A DNA stretch of 64,000 bases from Plasmodium coatneyi (taxonomy: Eukaryota; Apicomplexa; Aconoidasida; Haemosporida; Plasmodiidae), in the NCBI RefSeq assembly GCF_001680005.1, contig NC_033566.1, positions 2,480,001 through 2,544,000 of the forward strand. Reading direction: 5' to 3'. Positions 45,305-56,949 of the stretch are shown here, one piece after another. Position 1 is the first letter of the stretch. Each line of letters opens with the position of its first letter. The notes under the pieces were generated by a model that saw nothing but the letters and a program-made list of their open reading frames with translations, was not told the origin of the DNA and made no database searches. The position numbers and the translations under genes are program-made.

Positions 45305-48300
45305 TTCGTTAAAAATTATAAAACACAAGTCTTACAACTAATTGGTACTAGCACATGTATAGAAGAAGTCTAAATATTCATCCTTCCATATTGTGTTCAT
45401 GTAATATCATTTTAAAATATAAAAATCAAAATTGTATTCTTAAAATAAACGTAAAAATAAACGAAATATTATATTTAGAATAATAGAATTAATTCTTTTA
45501 TGGAAAAATAATTTTATTAATTCTATTATTATGATTTATAATAGAATATAAGTTATTATTATTTTTAATATTCCTGAAGCATTTTTGAATATTAGATATA
45601 ATTTATGCATCATATAATTTTAGGTAAGATTGAGGGTAAAAAGTGTCCAATATTATATGTACCAGTTTTGACTCTATTTTTTTAATAATTCACCTTATAC
45701 AGCATATTATTATTTGGTTACGCAAAATGTATTTTTCTTATAAATGAATTTATTATATAATTGCGCAAAAAGCAGGAAGGAAAAGTTGCTTTTTAAGAAG
45801 AAACGGATTTTATGGAATAAGATATATTCTTAAAAATATTTTTTTATAAAAAATGCGCAGCACGTGCATGTAGAACTATTCATATCTTATATGTAACAGA
45901 TGCGCGGAATAGTTTTTCTCTAAAATTATTGTCATATATTCCGCAATATTATAATTCTATAATAGCATTATTAAATTATATATTTTGCTATTAATTATTG
46001 CTTTGAAGTATGAATTGAATAAGCACGAAAAATTATACCAGAGTATATAATATTTCCATTACATGTTACAAAAGAAATAAAACCTACGTTCATATATAAT
46101 TTCGTATGTATATTATCATTCTGGAATATTTATTGAATGTTCATAATTATTTACAACCATTATATTATAAAAAAGTTGAGAATAATCCTTATTTTTTATA
46201 TACATCCAATAATTCATAATGGAAGTAAGGAATTTATTATAACTGAAGCAGTGAAAATGCGTCGCATAAATTATTATAATAGCATTATTGTCCTTTATAT
46301 TGGTCGTTATGGCATTCTCGATTGGTATATAGTATGTCACATACTAAAAATATGCACAGCCCTTTAAACAGCTCTTTATAGAAAATTCCCTTTTTCTTAT
46401 TATGACCAGTTTACCAAATAATCATTTTAGGGGAATAAATATATGTGTTATATATAATCTGTTCATATGATCACCCCAATTTGTACCAATCAATACCACA
46501 TTGTACACCATTGGATTAGGAACGCATAAAAGATAATCCTCTTTGTTCCTTTTGTGGAAGATTTATTTTTCTTCCTGTCCTCCTGTCCTTCCTAATAAAT
46601 GACATTGTCCACATGCGTGTCATGTTCTTGGTGTCCTTTGCAGTGACAAAAGCTCATTTCATTAGGAAGCAAAGTACCTGTGCTGTTTACCAACGTCTTA
46701 TTGAGGAAGAAATGGAACGGTATGTTCTAACATTCGTTAATAGGTATTGGCATGTGTACCTATTAAATGTATAGAACGAATAGCAAAGGCACTCGTAGGG
46801 TAAAAACACCAACACCATTTTAGACTTCAAAAGCACTTCTTTTCCTTAACGTGTCTTCGCGCATCATGGATGTGCATCAAACAAGGAAAGGGGAACATCA
46901 CGACATATTACGTGTAGTGTAATCTCCATGATTCGCGAGGACACGTTTGATTATACAAAATCTTCGGAATGCGCTCCTTCCCGGTCTCCCCCTCCTTTTT
47001 TTAACAGCATACCCACTTTGCATTTGGTAAAATACAAAAAACAATGCAGAACCCCCGGTTCCACGCGCTTAGGTTATATAAAAAAAGGGATATAAACACA
47101 AAAGTGTATCTAAGAGGGGGTGAAACAAAAGAAGGAACGTCCCCTTGTAATAAAAGTTCTCCCGTGAAGGTGTGTTTTATTTGAAGGAAACGTCGTACGA
47201 GAAGGGGAACAACTAACTACACCTTTATACGAATATGAATGACGCATTTGTGTGGCCACACACATGTGTATGTATGGCTATACGTATTCATGCCAAAACG
47301 GGCATATTACCATGTGCGACTTTGGTTGCTGCTCTTTTTCACTGTGATATATATAACATATAAAGGGGTAAGCAAATTTTTTGGACTTTAGCATGTTCGA
47401 TCAAGCGGAAGGGGGTGAACAACCGAACGGGTGAAAACGCCTTTTGACAGAGACGGAAAAGGCATGCCCACAAAGAGGGTACGAACCCTTTTGTAAGTTT
47501 CCCCCTTTCGATAATGTAATTTGGACGAGCTGGAGGTAGCACAATGCTCTTTTTGTAGTCCCAAAGAGGAACTTTCCCTATTTGCTATGTACCCCAAACG
47601 TGCCAGAGAACCCATATGGGATAAGCAAAAGCAAATCATATATATGGGAAAGACATCGCCAAAAGGAAAGGTTGTTCCTGATGTGCATTACATATCATGG
47701 CAACCCCGCACACAATGTTATTTCTTTCCACTGCGTACATGCCATGAACAAATATATGTTCGCATACCAGGACGATGTGAACAGTTGCAAAACGAGGAAA
47801 GTGAATCATTCCTCTGAAAGTTAAAAAAATGAACGCTTAAAGCCTCTGGAAGGAATTCAAAATAAATTATGCTACTGCGCATACTAGGTTCATTGGAGTG
47901 TAGACTTGAATTAGACGCCACCCATATCTGCTGTACATATATGCAGGTATATACATGTATATATACGTATTCGGGGCGTGTGCACCGTTCGCCCATTCTA
48001 CGAAAATTCATTTTCCCCCTAAATGTACTTTTTAACATTTCTATAAAAGGAATAGGCCAACATGGTATACCCGCTGTGTGTGCACCATTTCTTTCGGCAA
48101 TTTTTTCCCTAGTTCCTTTCCCTGTTTAAAATGCTATATATACACTTTTGCTTACAGTCCTGAGCATACAAATAATAAGGACCACATTTCTTCCTTCCCT
48201 TTTTTCCTTTGTGTCTATGCGGAACTAATTTTTTGTTTAGCTAAAAATAAAGCTTATATCCCCCTTTTCCTTTATTTCAACACTTACCCATTCTATGTGG

Positions 48301-49584
48301 AGCCATTATAATGTGTAGGGGCATATAGGGATATATTCAATTTAATGGAAATAAATTAAAAAAAAAAGGGAAAAAAATGAACAGAAAGGATTCTCTCATA
48401 CATTTCTAGTGTATACGGAAGAAGTTAATGCAGAGAATGGTCTATAGACTTTACATCCATATCTGTGATGAAAATTAAATCGCGGATGTTTAATAAAAAA
48501 GAGGAACACACCAATAACTGGATATATATAAATATACACATATAAAAAGGGTGCAGAAATGACTATGTTATTTCTACCTTTGTAGTATTGTTTACGAAAA
48601 CATTCCTTGACCCTTTATATTCTGGTTGCACAATTAAAAGCAGAAATATATAAAAGGAAAAAAAAAAGGAAAATTAAGGAACTCCACCTACTGCTTTATT
48701 TCCCTCTTTCTGTTTACATGAAAAATTGCAGAAAGGAGAAAGTGGTATTAGGGGATCGTTCAGATTAATCTTTCTTCTCTTCTTTTCTTTTCTTTCTTTT
48801 TTTTTCCAGCATCTGCTGACAAGAAAAACTTAAATTTATTACTGATAATTTCGATGTTGGAGCTTCTAGAGCAGAATACGTAGCCCCCCCTTTTTCGCAT
48901 TATACTTTGGCCCATCTTTTTTAAAGAGAAAAAGGGGGAGGAAGTTCAAAAAATATATATATTTTTCCCATAAAAAAATTTTATTTAAAAGATGTTTTCT
49001 CTTTTAGAAGAATTAAAGGAGCAATTTCCAAAAAAGGAGCGGAACTCAACGCTCACTTTTCGTTCTAAAAGGTTAGAATAATATATTCTACATTTTGGCT
49101 ACATACAATAAAAAGAGGAAAAATTTACAACTACACATAGAAAAATGTAAATATTTGATGAATAGATGGAGAGAAAGAAAAAAAATAAAATAAGAAAAAG
49201 AAAATTTTCCACTGTGTTCCAAGCTGAGCTGACAGTGCCAATATTATTTACAAGATTTAAAGTAATATTAAGCATTTTGCAAATAAGAACAACATCTGTG
49301 TAGCAACATTTTATACTATGTATACGCTTTCCCTTTTTTTTTTTTTTTATCATTAAACATAATAATATATAGTGTATTTTTTTCATTTTCTTTTTTATTT
49401 TTAATTATAAGAAGCACAAAAAAAAAATAGGAGAACAAAAAAAGAGAAAAAAAAAATTAAAAAAAGGACATTTTTACTAATAACTTTTTATTCAAAAAAA
49501 AAAGGAGTACAAATATTAATGTGTTGTTTAATTCTTGTACATAGATTCACGCATAATTTAAACATAATATAGAAAAAAAAAAAA
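45305..49584. other. Intergenic; AT-rich to about 46.4 kb, then higher GC with scraps of open frame
   Basis: About 4.3 kb with no gene I can support. Base composition changes near 46.45 kb, from very AT-rich to distinctly richer in G and C. Possible decayed exons after good pyrimidine-AG acceptors are seen at 48811-48881 (ASADKKNLNLLLIISMLE, then stop) and 48991-49080 (MFSLLEELKEQFPKKER, then stop). They could belong to a degenerate multi-exon gene on the plus strand, but no signal exon was found. Confidence 0.5.
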
Positions 49585-51005
49585 ATGGCTCATAGCATGG
49601 GCACCCTGTACTCCGTGGTGGACGTGGATAAACCATTCAGTACCCTTAAAGAGAAGTATTATGTGTCCGAACCATACCCCCCCCACCCCTCCGTAATTAG
49701 TGGCATGTATCACGGGAGATTCCCAAGTTATTATGTAGATGGTGATGATTATTTTTACAATGGGGAAGAAGATTTTCTCATGAAGAAACCCAAAATCGGT
49801 GAAGATCCCAAACCAGACGAAAATAAAACAGAGGAAGTCGAAAATAAAGCGGAGAGCGTGGAAGTCACGAACAGCGGGTTGACTCTCTTTCAAGCGGTTA
49901 TGCTCATCGTTCTTTTGATGCGATTAGCCGTAAGTTGGAAATAGCAGAAATTATTATTGCGTGTGCGTTGCATTCACTTTGCTGCTAGCGAATGTGTCGC
50001 AAATTGCGCAAATTGATGTGCATAATAAATATACGCTAAAACGCGTGATGAGCGCGTAAAAGGTGCAACAGCAATGCACACACAAAAAATACAAACTTCC
50101 CACACTCCCAACTTTTTCTGCAGAGAAATACGTCCACTAGACTGAGGCAAAAGCACGAGGCGAGGAAGCAACTATTAAATTTTCTGGACAAAGTGAACGA
50201 AAGAATTAAAAAGGACGATCTTAAAATGGAAAAGAAAAAAAAAAAAATGGAGGCAAAAATAAAAAAGGAAGAAAAAGAAATGGAGATAAAATGGAAAGAA
50301 AAAAGAACAAAAACCAGAGATAAAATAGCCAAAAAACCATCGAAAGACGTTTTACCCGGTATAGGCCCATTCTACGATAAGGACAAAAGACTTTTGGATA
50401 AAAAATTGGATATTGTAGATTTGAATTATCAGAAGTATAGATATAATAAGAAAAGACGATGGAATGCTATGAAAGCAACTTATCATAAGAAACTAAAAAA
50501 GATACAAGATAAACAACAGAAGAGGAAAAGAAGAAAGTGCCAGCGAATGTTTCTGTTTGAAAGGAAGTGGAATTTTGGACCTAAAACAATGAAAAAGTAC
50601 TTGCAACAGAAACAACGAGAATGCGAGTTAAATAAAGCGTATTATACTACGAACGAAAAGTTAAAAAAAAGAGAAGAGGAGAAGGATGGGGCAAAGGGTG
50701 CAGGAGCGGCTGAAGGTGCAGAAGCAGCAAAGGGTGCAGAAGCAGCAAAGGGTGCGGAAGCGGCAAAGGGTGCGGAAGCGGCTGAAGGTGCAGAAGCATC
50801 TAAAGGGGCAGAAGCGGCTAAACAAAAAGATGATGATGACGATGATAGTGACGACAGCGAGGATGATGATGATGATGAAGACTATGAGGATTACGAAGAT
50901 GATGACTTTTATTATATGAATTTCGATGATGATTATTATGATGATTATTACGACTATCAGCGTTCTATGGGCGGTTACTACGACCAGGATGATTATTATT
51001 ATTAA
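49585..51005 (+). CDS. Probable PEXEL-negative exported protein: internal TM, lysine-rich body, GAEAAK repeats and acidic/Tyr tail, 408 aa
   Basis: Exons are 49585-49929 and 50124-51005, phase 0, with the donor GCC/GTAAGT and the acceptor CTTTTTCTGCAG. There is no N-terminal signal: the protein opens MAHSMGTLYSVVDVDKPF with a Pro/Tyr/Asp-rich domain of about 95 residues. A single membrane segment (about residues 98-115, LTLFQAVMLIVLLMRLA) ends exactly at the intron. Exon 2 is basic and coiled-coil-like (Lys/Glu/Met-rich, residues 116-300). It carries six or seven GAEAAK-type hexapeptides (about nt 50695-50825) and ends with Asp runs and a Tyr/Asp tail (DDYYDDYYDYQRS, ending DDYYY). Lack of a signal, one internal TM and two exons are the layout of PNEPs such as SBP1 and MAHRP1, which work at Maurer's clefts in P. 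falciparum. That parallel is structural only; I do not recognise the gene. Confidence 0.82.
50695..50825 (+). repeat. In-frame GAEAAK hexapeptide repeats
   Basis: An 18-bp unit of the type GCAAAGGGTGCAGAAGCA is repeated about seven times with small changes (K to E, A to S). It lies within the second exon of the PNEP-like gene and separates the basic body from the acidic tail. Confidence 0.9.
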
Positions 51006-51361
51006 ACGTTTTCCTTTGAAATGACCCATGCAGCACTTTTCACAATTTTGTTAACCTTAATGATAAAATAAGCCGCACCAACACATAAAAAATGTGAACA
51101 GAGTTTTGAGCTTATTAATAAATTGAAAGAACGAAATTTTTAATAAAAATTGTTGTTAACTGTTCATAGTGGTTGATAATTATTACCCCCCAAAAAAAAA
51201 AGAAATGAAGGAAAGTTTAGGAATGAGCACATTGGCATGTGCAAATTTAAACCCTTAACAGCATTTTCACGCATTACATAAATATATTGTAAATGGGCAT
51301 GCGTTTACGCCCCCCGCCACTGAGTGTGTCCCCTCCCGTGTGCATTATCATATACCCCTTT

Positions 51362-51394
<33 letters not shown>

Positions 51395-53336
51395 TGTGTT
51401 CCTCAATTGTGTAACACGAACATTATAAACCAACTGCCCCCCGGCGGGGGCGCGGGCATAGTAATTAAATTTTGTAGAGGCGTGGCGATATATTTAGGGC
51501 CTCCCTGACGGATTTTCCACTTTATGGTAAACCGCACGGGGAAAAATTGCCACGGGGGCCATATTTTCCCCCGAATTTCTTTTGCACAATTTGCGCATGT
51601 ATAAAAAAATAATTATGTATATGTGCAATTACGTGTATGTGCACTTTCTATGGGCATGCAAAACTTCCCGCGACTCGTCTCTCCACACATAGAGAGAACG
51701 AGCACCGCGGAAGGTACCACAGAACGAAAGGTATAATGGTTGCCCATTTTCTCTTTTTTTCCTTGTTTTGTTCTTTAATTCCCCTTTTGACAAATGAGTG
51801 TAACATGTGCTTTTGATGGTATGGCAACATTCATGTTGTGTTTTACACCACCAACTGTGCTTATTATTGCTTGACCAGTTTATCTTTTTTGCGCAAAAAA
51901 AAAAAAAAAAAAAAGGAGAAAAAAAAAGAAAAAGCATATTTATAAAGGATTCGCGGGAAGAACAGGTAACACAATTTTTCCGTATTAAGTAATGTCTCAC
52001 ATTCTGATGATTACATTTTTAATAAATAAATGTATAAAATTATGTTCCATGAAAATAGTTCCCCCTTCCCTTTTTTCTTTTTTTTTTTTTCCCCCTTTTT
52101 GGGCGCAGAAGAATAACGATGTTCTTAGCTATCCACTATTACTTGAGCGGAGCAGTAAAATTTGGATGGGGCTAACGAGGGGTAGCTTATGTTGCGTGGA
52201 TTGTGAAGGCCGTAGTTTGAAGATTGAGGATTTGCGCTATTCTCCGGTCTGTTTTCACAGTAAATGTGAAGAATTGTACGGTATCGAAAGAAGGAGAGTG
52301 TAAGCATGCAACTGCATGGGGAACGCTAAAATCGTCGTACAACACCAATACTGGAGAGAGTGTAAACTAATTAGGGGAAACATAAAATGTTTAAATCGCG
52401 TTGCTGATGAGGAAGTATGTGCGGACAACTTGTTATATTACAAGTATTGGATGCCCGGGAGGATGTGAGAGATAGGGCTTAAAATAAATAGGAAGATAGC
52501 TAAACAGCTGTCATCATTAATAAAAAATTTTAAGAGGACAATAGTCATTATGAGGGAGAGTACAAAAAAAAAAGGAAGGAAGAATGCTTTTCAGTTTTTT
52601 TTTTTTATGCTAAAAGTTCCTATCAACTGAAAGATAAGTGAGTGCAACGAAAACATTTGGATGGTTATTTTAAAAATGATCACATTTTAAAAAGTTATAT
52701 TATAAGAACAAATAGGGAAGGTAAATTGAGGCAACTTATATCGTAGCACAACTGGTATATGCGAACATTATGAGGCGCAGTGCTGTTATGGGCGTGTGTG
52801 TAAGTGCGCAACTCGGATAAGAAGCAGTCAAATATATATTACGATACGTTGCAACCATCTGAAGGACTGTAAAGAGTGATAAAATGCATAATTATCAACG
52901 GAGAAGTAGTTTAATAGGTTTCAGCATCTGAGGTGAGCATGGAGCTTGCTTAATTATTGCATCCAGGATGGTCAATATGGAACGATGCGGATGATTATGC
53001 ATCATGTTGTTATTACATGTATCCATGCATTAATAAATCGTGCGCATGTTAGTAAGCTCAAAATAGAGAAAAATATCCCAATAAAAGCATGGAAGAAACA
53101 TTTAAGGATGCTACCTCAGGATATGAATTCTTGCCGTAATGCCCCAAACCAGAGGAAACTCATGATATTTCCACTTGATGTAGTGCCGCTACTTATCGGG
53201 CACTTAGAAATAGCTATTTGTTTAATTTCCGCAACTTAGTTTAACTTGTTGGAAAAATGGTCAAATAAAAAGATAACAGGAAAAAAAATATATATATATA
53301 TATATGCAGAGCTTTCATAATATTTTTAAATCAAAA
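51006..53336. other. Intergenic, with one marginal open frame
   Basis: No firm gene. The 103-codon frame at 51992-52303 starts MSHILMITFLINKC. Its second half (from 52109, KNNDVLSYPLLLERSSKI and on to a Cys-containing region) follows a strong pyrimidine tract and CGCAG, so it could be a last exon of an exported-type gene. A first exon could end at 51965 (AACAG/GTAACA), but this is unproven. A second frame at 52985-53239 is likewise unsupported. Confidence 0.45.
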
Positions 53337-53585
53337 ATATAGGCTCCATATAATCATAAAACATGTCTATATATGTCATTATAAGTTGTTATGTAAAATT
53401 ATGAATATGATTATAGATGGTAATATATTACATAAAAAAAAAGAAATTTCCATTATAATGTTGCAATAAAAGAAATTTCACTTCACATGAAATAAACGTT
53501 AAATTTATCTTCCGGCCGTTGTTAAGGTTTCGAGTAGTAAAGAAATATTTAGTACACCCTAAAACCCTGAACCCTAAACCTGAAG
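53337..53585. repeat. Dispersed element copy B, ending in telomere-like heptads
   Basis: The second copy of the element at 43201-43456, in the same orientation. It shares AAAACATGTCTATA, GTCATTATAAGTTGTTA, CATTATAATGTTGCAAT, ATTTCACTTCACATGAAATA and CTTCCGGCCGT in the same order. It then runs into ATTTAGTACACCCTAAAACC and further heptads (53555-53585). Divergence is moderate, with small indels. Confidence 0.85.
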
Positions 53586-54030
53586 CGAATAAACAAATCA
53601 ACAAAAAATACATACAAAAAATCGCTGCATCATTTGAAACATTAAAAAAAAATAAAAATTAACAATTCATGTATTCATATTGTGCAATAGGATATCTAGC
53701 GTGAAAATTTAAAAAAAAATGTCCATATGAATAATACGGCAAAATAAATTTCTTGAATATGGGAAAGAATTGAGATTCCTTTTTTTCTTTTTTTTCCTTC
53801 TTGATCCAATTTACCACTTTTATTTGTATTTTCATTCTATTTACGTTTCGCCTTCTCCTTCAAAAGGATCCTCTTTCTCTCCAGCACCTTCTTCTTTACC
53901 CTAAACAGATTCTTCCTCAGTGACTTTCTCTCCTTAGCATCAGCAAATATTTACTTGCCCTCATCACCAGAATGTATTCTTTCCTATACAACCTTTTCCT
54001 CCTTTTTTGAATATTCTTTTTCTACAGGAG
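53586..54030. pseudogene. Decayed 3' end of the glutamate-rich gene (minus strand)
   Basis: Beyond the stop at 54031, minus-strand coding character continues in shifted frames. One frame, overlapping the end of the current ORF, reads EREVFAESEVAPVEKEYSKK and then meets stops near 53987 and 53957. A further frame reads GEKVTEEES, a stop, then KEEGAGEKEDPFEGEGET, and ends near 53838. These acidic segments match the composition of the upstream protein better than the Lys/Leu-rich end of the current frame. The annotated C-terminus is therefore probably produced by frameshifts and stop mutations. About 53586-53830 itself is non-coding. Confidence 0.6.
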
Positions 54031-55268
54031 CTACTTCACTTTCAGCAAAAACTTCTCTTTCAGCAAATGCTTTTCTTTCAGGATCTTCCTTCCTTCCTCC
54101 TCCAGCTCCTTCCACCTACCACTTTCCTCCCCTCCCCTTCTCATTAGGAAGGTTCCCTTCCCTTCAATGGGAGCTTTTTCTTCCCTTGTATTGTCATGTT
54201 TTATTATCCATTCCTTCTCCGGATATACTTCCTTCTGTTGTACGTCTTCCTCCTCTTCTACCTTTACTTCTTCTTCCTGTACTTCTTCCTCCTGTTCTCC
54301 CTGTACTTCTTCTTCCTGTTCTCCCTGTACTTCTTCTTCCTGTTCTCCCTGTACTTCTTCCTCCTGTTCTCCCTGTACTTCTTCTTCCTGTTCTCCCTGT
54401 ACTTCTTCCTCCTGTTCTCCCTGTACTTCTTCTTCCTGTTCTCCCTGTACTTCTTCTTCCTGTTCTTCCTTTACTTCTTCATTTATTTCTTCTTGTGGAA
54501 CTTCTACAGGTGCCTGTGGTTCCTGTTGTTTTTGTTCTAACGGCGTCTTTGCTTCTGCATCCTTAAGGTGTTGTCTAAATGAATCTTCGTATTCCTTAAT
54601 ATGCTCATGCGCCATACTTCCATCAACAATGAGTGAAAATAATGCGTCATAGCTCATAGGATCTCCCATTGTTAAATCATCCTTTGTATTATCTATTGGC
54701 CCCTTTACGTTTTCTTCTTTGGGCATTTCAGCTGATTTTAAGGTTTCTGCCCCTGCGTGACCTTTTTCTTCTTTTTCTTCTTCTTTTTGTTGTTCCGCTT
54801 GCTTATTAGAACGACATGTATCCCGAAAGGATCTCCCAGTGTGTCTGGCATTGAAGAGCATAAAGGGACAACACCTCATGTCCACCTCCTCGACTTCTTG
54901 TACAACTGGTCCATTAGCTTCTTCACCTGGTGCCAATTCGAGCTCCCCCTCTGATGGAGTTGCTGCAATTCCTTCTAATTCAAAGTTGCCGCTTGAAGGA
55001 TCCACCACCCTTACAACATCATCCGGAGCATTTCCCAGTTCTACATCATCCTGGAGAACATAAAAAGGAAAGAAGAGAAGGGAAGAAGTTTATTCATTAT
55101 TATTTTGTACCTAAATTTAAGCAATCACAATTCACCAATACAATTTACAAATATGTACATATAACATTCTTTGTATATAAGGTGTAGGGCTTATCTTACC
55201 GCTGAAGCATGAGTTGAAAGAACAGCGAAAGATGAAATAAGTAAGGTTGTGTACAGATGCCAAACCAT
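54031..55268 (-). CDS. Secreted glutamate-rich protein with EEEVQGEQ repeats, 362 aa as read, probably frameshifted at 3' end
   Basis: Exon 1 is 55268-55200 and exon 2 is 55050-54031 on the minus strand, phase 0, with donor GCG/GTAAGA and acceptor TTCTCCAG. Exon 1 is a clean 23-codon signal peptide (MVWHLYTTLLISSFAVLSTH ending in ASA). Exon 2 is acidic. It contains one Cys-containing patch (DMRCCPFMLFNARHTG...DTCR), a conserved-looking stretch (YDALFSLIVDGSMAHEHIKE), then seven tandem copies of QEEEVQGE and a Glu/Lys tail. No canonical PEXEL and no membrane segment are seen, so secretion to the vacuole or merozoite surface is as likely as export. The last 25-30 residues (LLKEKFLLKVK) switch from acidic to Leu/Lys-rich where an overlapping frame carries the expected acidic sequence, indicating a frameshift near 54090. 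The family is not recognised. Confidence 0.75.
54277..54475 (-). repeat. In-frame 24-bp tandem repeat encoding EEEVQGEQ
   Basis: Seven nearly identical 24-bp units (on the plus strand CCCTGTACTTCTTCTTCCTG plus 4 bases). The only changes are synonymous TTC/CTC switches, which points to recent expansion or gene conversion. Confidence 0.95.
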
Positions 55269-56555
55269 AGTTGTAAGCTTTACTCTTCTTATATAATATC
55301 TTTGGGTTCTTCTTTTTTTTACTTAAAAATTAAAAAAGAAGAATGTTTCATTAGGTAATATAATTATATTCCTCAGTACATTCCCTTTTAAAATTATTTA
55401 ATGAAGGACAAAAGGAATCCTCCCTTTTTTTTCTCTTTTTATATTGAAACCTAAAAAATAATATTACCCTTCCAACTACAAATATTAATCTTATGAATAA
55501 TAGGGGCACTTATATATAATTGGTACATGAACTTATGATTTATTAATTTTCATTAATAAAATAATACAAAAAATATAATGTAAACTGTGGAAAGCATGAA
55601 TTATTTAAATAATTAATAGGGATAGTAAAAACATGACGAACAATGAATTAATAAGGAAAACATAACATTATATACTGTTCCATCTAATAATCTGTGTACA
55701 AAGTTACTATGAAGAATTTTAGGAAAGAAAGGGGAAAAATTCACATTAAACAAAAAAAGTGCATTCTCTATTATTCTTTTCTCTTTATTGAAGGAACCGC
55801 AATAATATGGAATGAATTAAAGGTAACTCACAAATACTAGAATTCTGAGGAAGTTTTTCACATATAGTACAGTAGAAAAAATAATAAAACGTACGTTGCA
55901 AATGTTCTATTCTGAGAAGAAAGAAAAATATTTTTTCATTAATACTGCATTTATCCGTAATGAGAAAAAAGTAATAGGTCCTTTAAAATTTGAGTTGTAC
56001 ATCTTCCTTAGATCAAATAATTTTTGTTTTGTTGAATTATATAATCATATTTTAAAAGGAGGGGCAGAAAAATCAATTTTTCTTTTCAGCGTATAATTCA
56101 AATTTCTATATATTCACATTCCACTTCCTTTTGCTATATTTATCAACGAGAAAAAAAAATTTTTCAATATGTAGGAATTAACAATTGTATAAAAGGAAAA
56201 ATGGCGTAGAATAAAAATGCCACTTTGGGGGGTTGAATCATTTTACAAGCAAATTATTAAATAACCTTATAATAGTACAGAATAGAAGCAAATATATGTA
56301 TATGTGGGACAAATACAGAACAAAATTATAATAAACAAAGGATCCTACGGAATTAATTATTTAAGGCAAAAATTTGCAGTTATTATACTGTTATTGGAGC
56401 AAAATTTTTTTGGGTGACAGTTCAATTTTCAAAAATCTTGAGAAATATGACTATCTCGTACAACGTGCTTCTGTTCTTATATGTACCATAACTATAATAT
56501 AATTATTATGCTCTTTATAGTATATAAAACGGACATAAAAATTGAACACGAATCA
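55269..56555. other. AT-rich intergenic 5' flank of the minus-strand gene
   Basis: About 1.3 kb of AT-rich DNA without a supported gene. The part next to 55268 should contain the promoter of the minus-strand glutamate-rich gene. A 66-residue frame at 55896-56096 has no supporting features. Confidence 0.55.
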
Positions 56556-56935
56556 TATACCCCTTACCCAAAACCCGGGTCCAACATACCCTCAACCCGA
56601 CAACCACATCCTGAAACCTTACCCACACAATTTTAACCGGACTCCTACATACAATGAACCTGGTTCCCACATAACCTGAACCCGCCACCTACAACCTAAA
56701 TCCCCTCCTACAACATGAATTCCCTTCTTACAACCTGAATCATCACCCCCATATCCTGAACTTTCACTCTAACAACCTGTACCCTACTTCCATACCCTGA
56801 ACTCCACTCCTACACCCTGAAATCGTCTCTCATATCTTGAATCCTAAACCCTCCCACACCCTGAACCTCCATTTTTTTTCTGTGGACCACTATTCTTATA
56901 CCCTGAACCTGGCTCCTAAATTTTGAACCCCTTTT
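56556..56935. repeat. Degenerate CCTGAA-containing minisatellite
   Basis: Imperfect units of about 20-28 bases, each built on CCTGAAC(C)C joined to CTCCTACAAC-like spacer, repeat about 15 times with heavy divergence. The CCTGAA core matches the telomere-type heptad CCCTGAA on the same strand. The block looks like an old, decayed telomere-associated repeat. Confidence 0.8.
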
Positions 56936-56949
56936 TTTTTAGTAGTTGT

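Noticed and set aside
54167..54652. Plus-strand Cys/Ser-rich frame across the EEEVQGEQ repeat
   Set aside because: Reading of the complement of a coding repeat. The minus strand has a signal-peptide exon, proper intron and acidic protein character.
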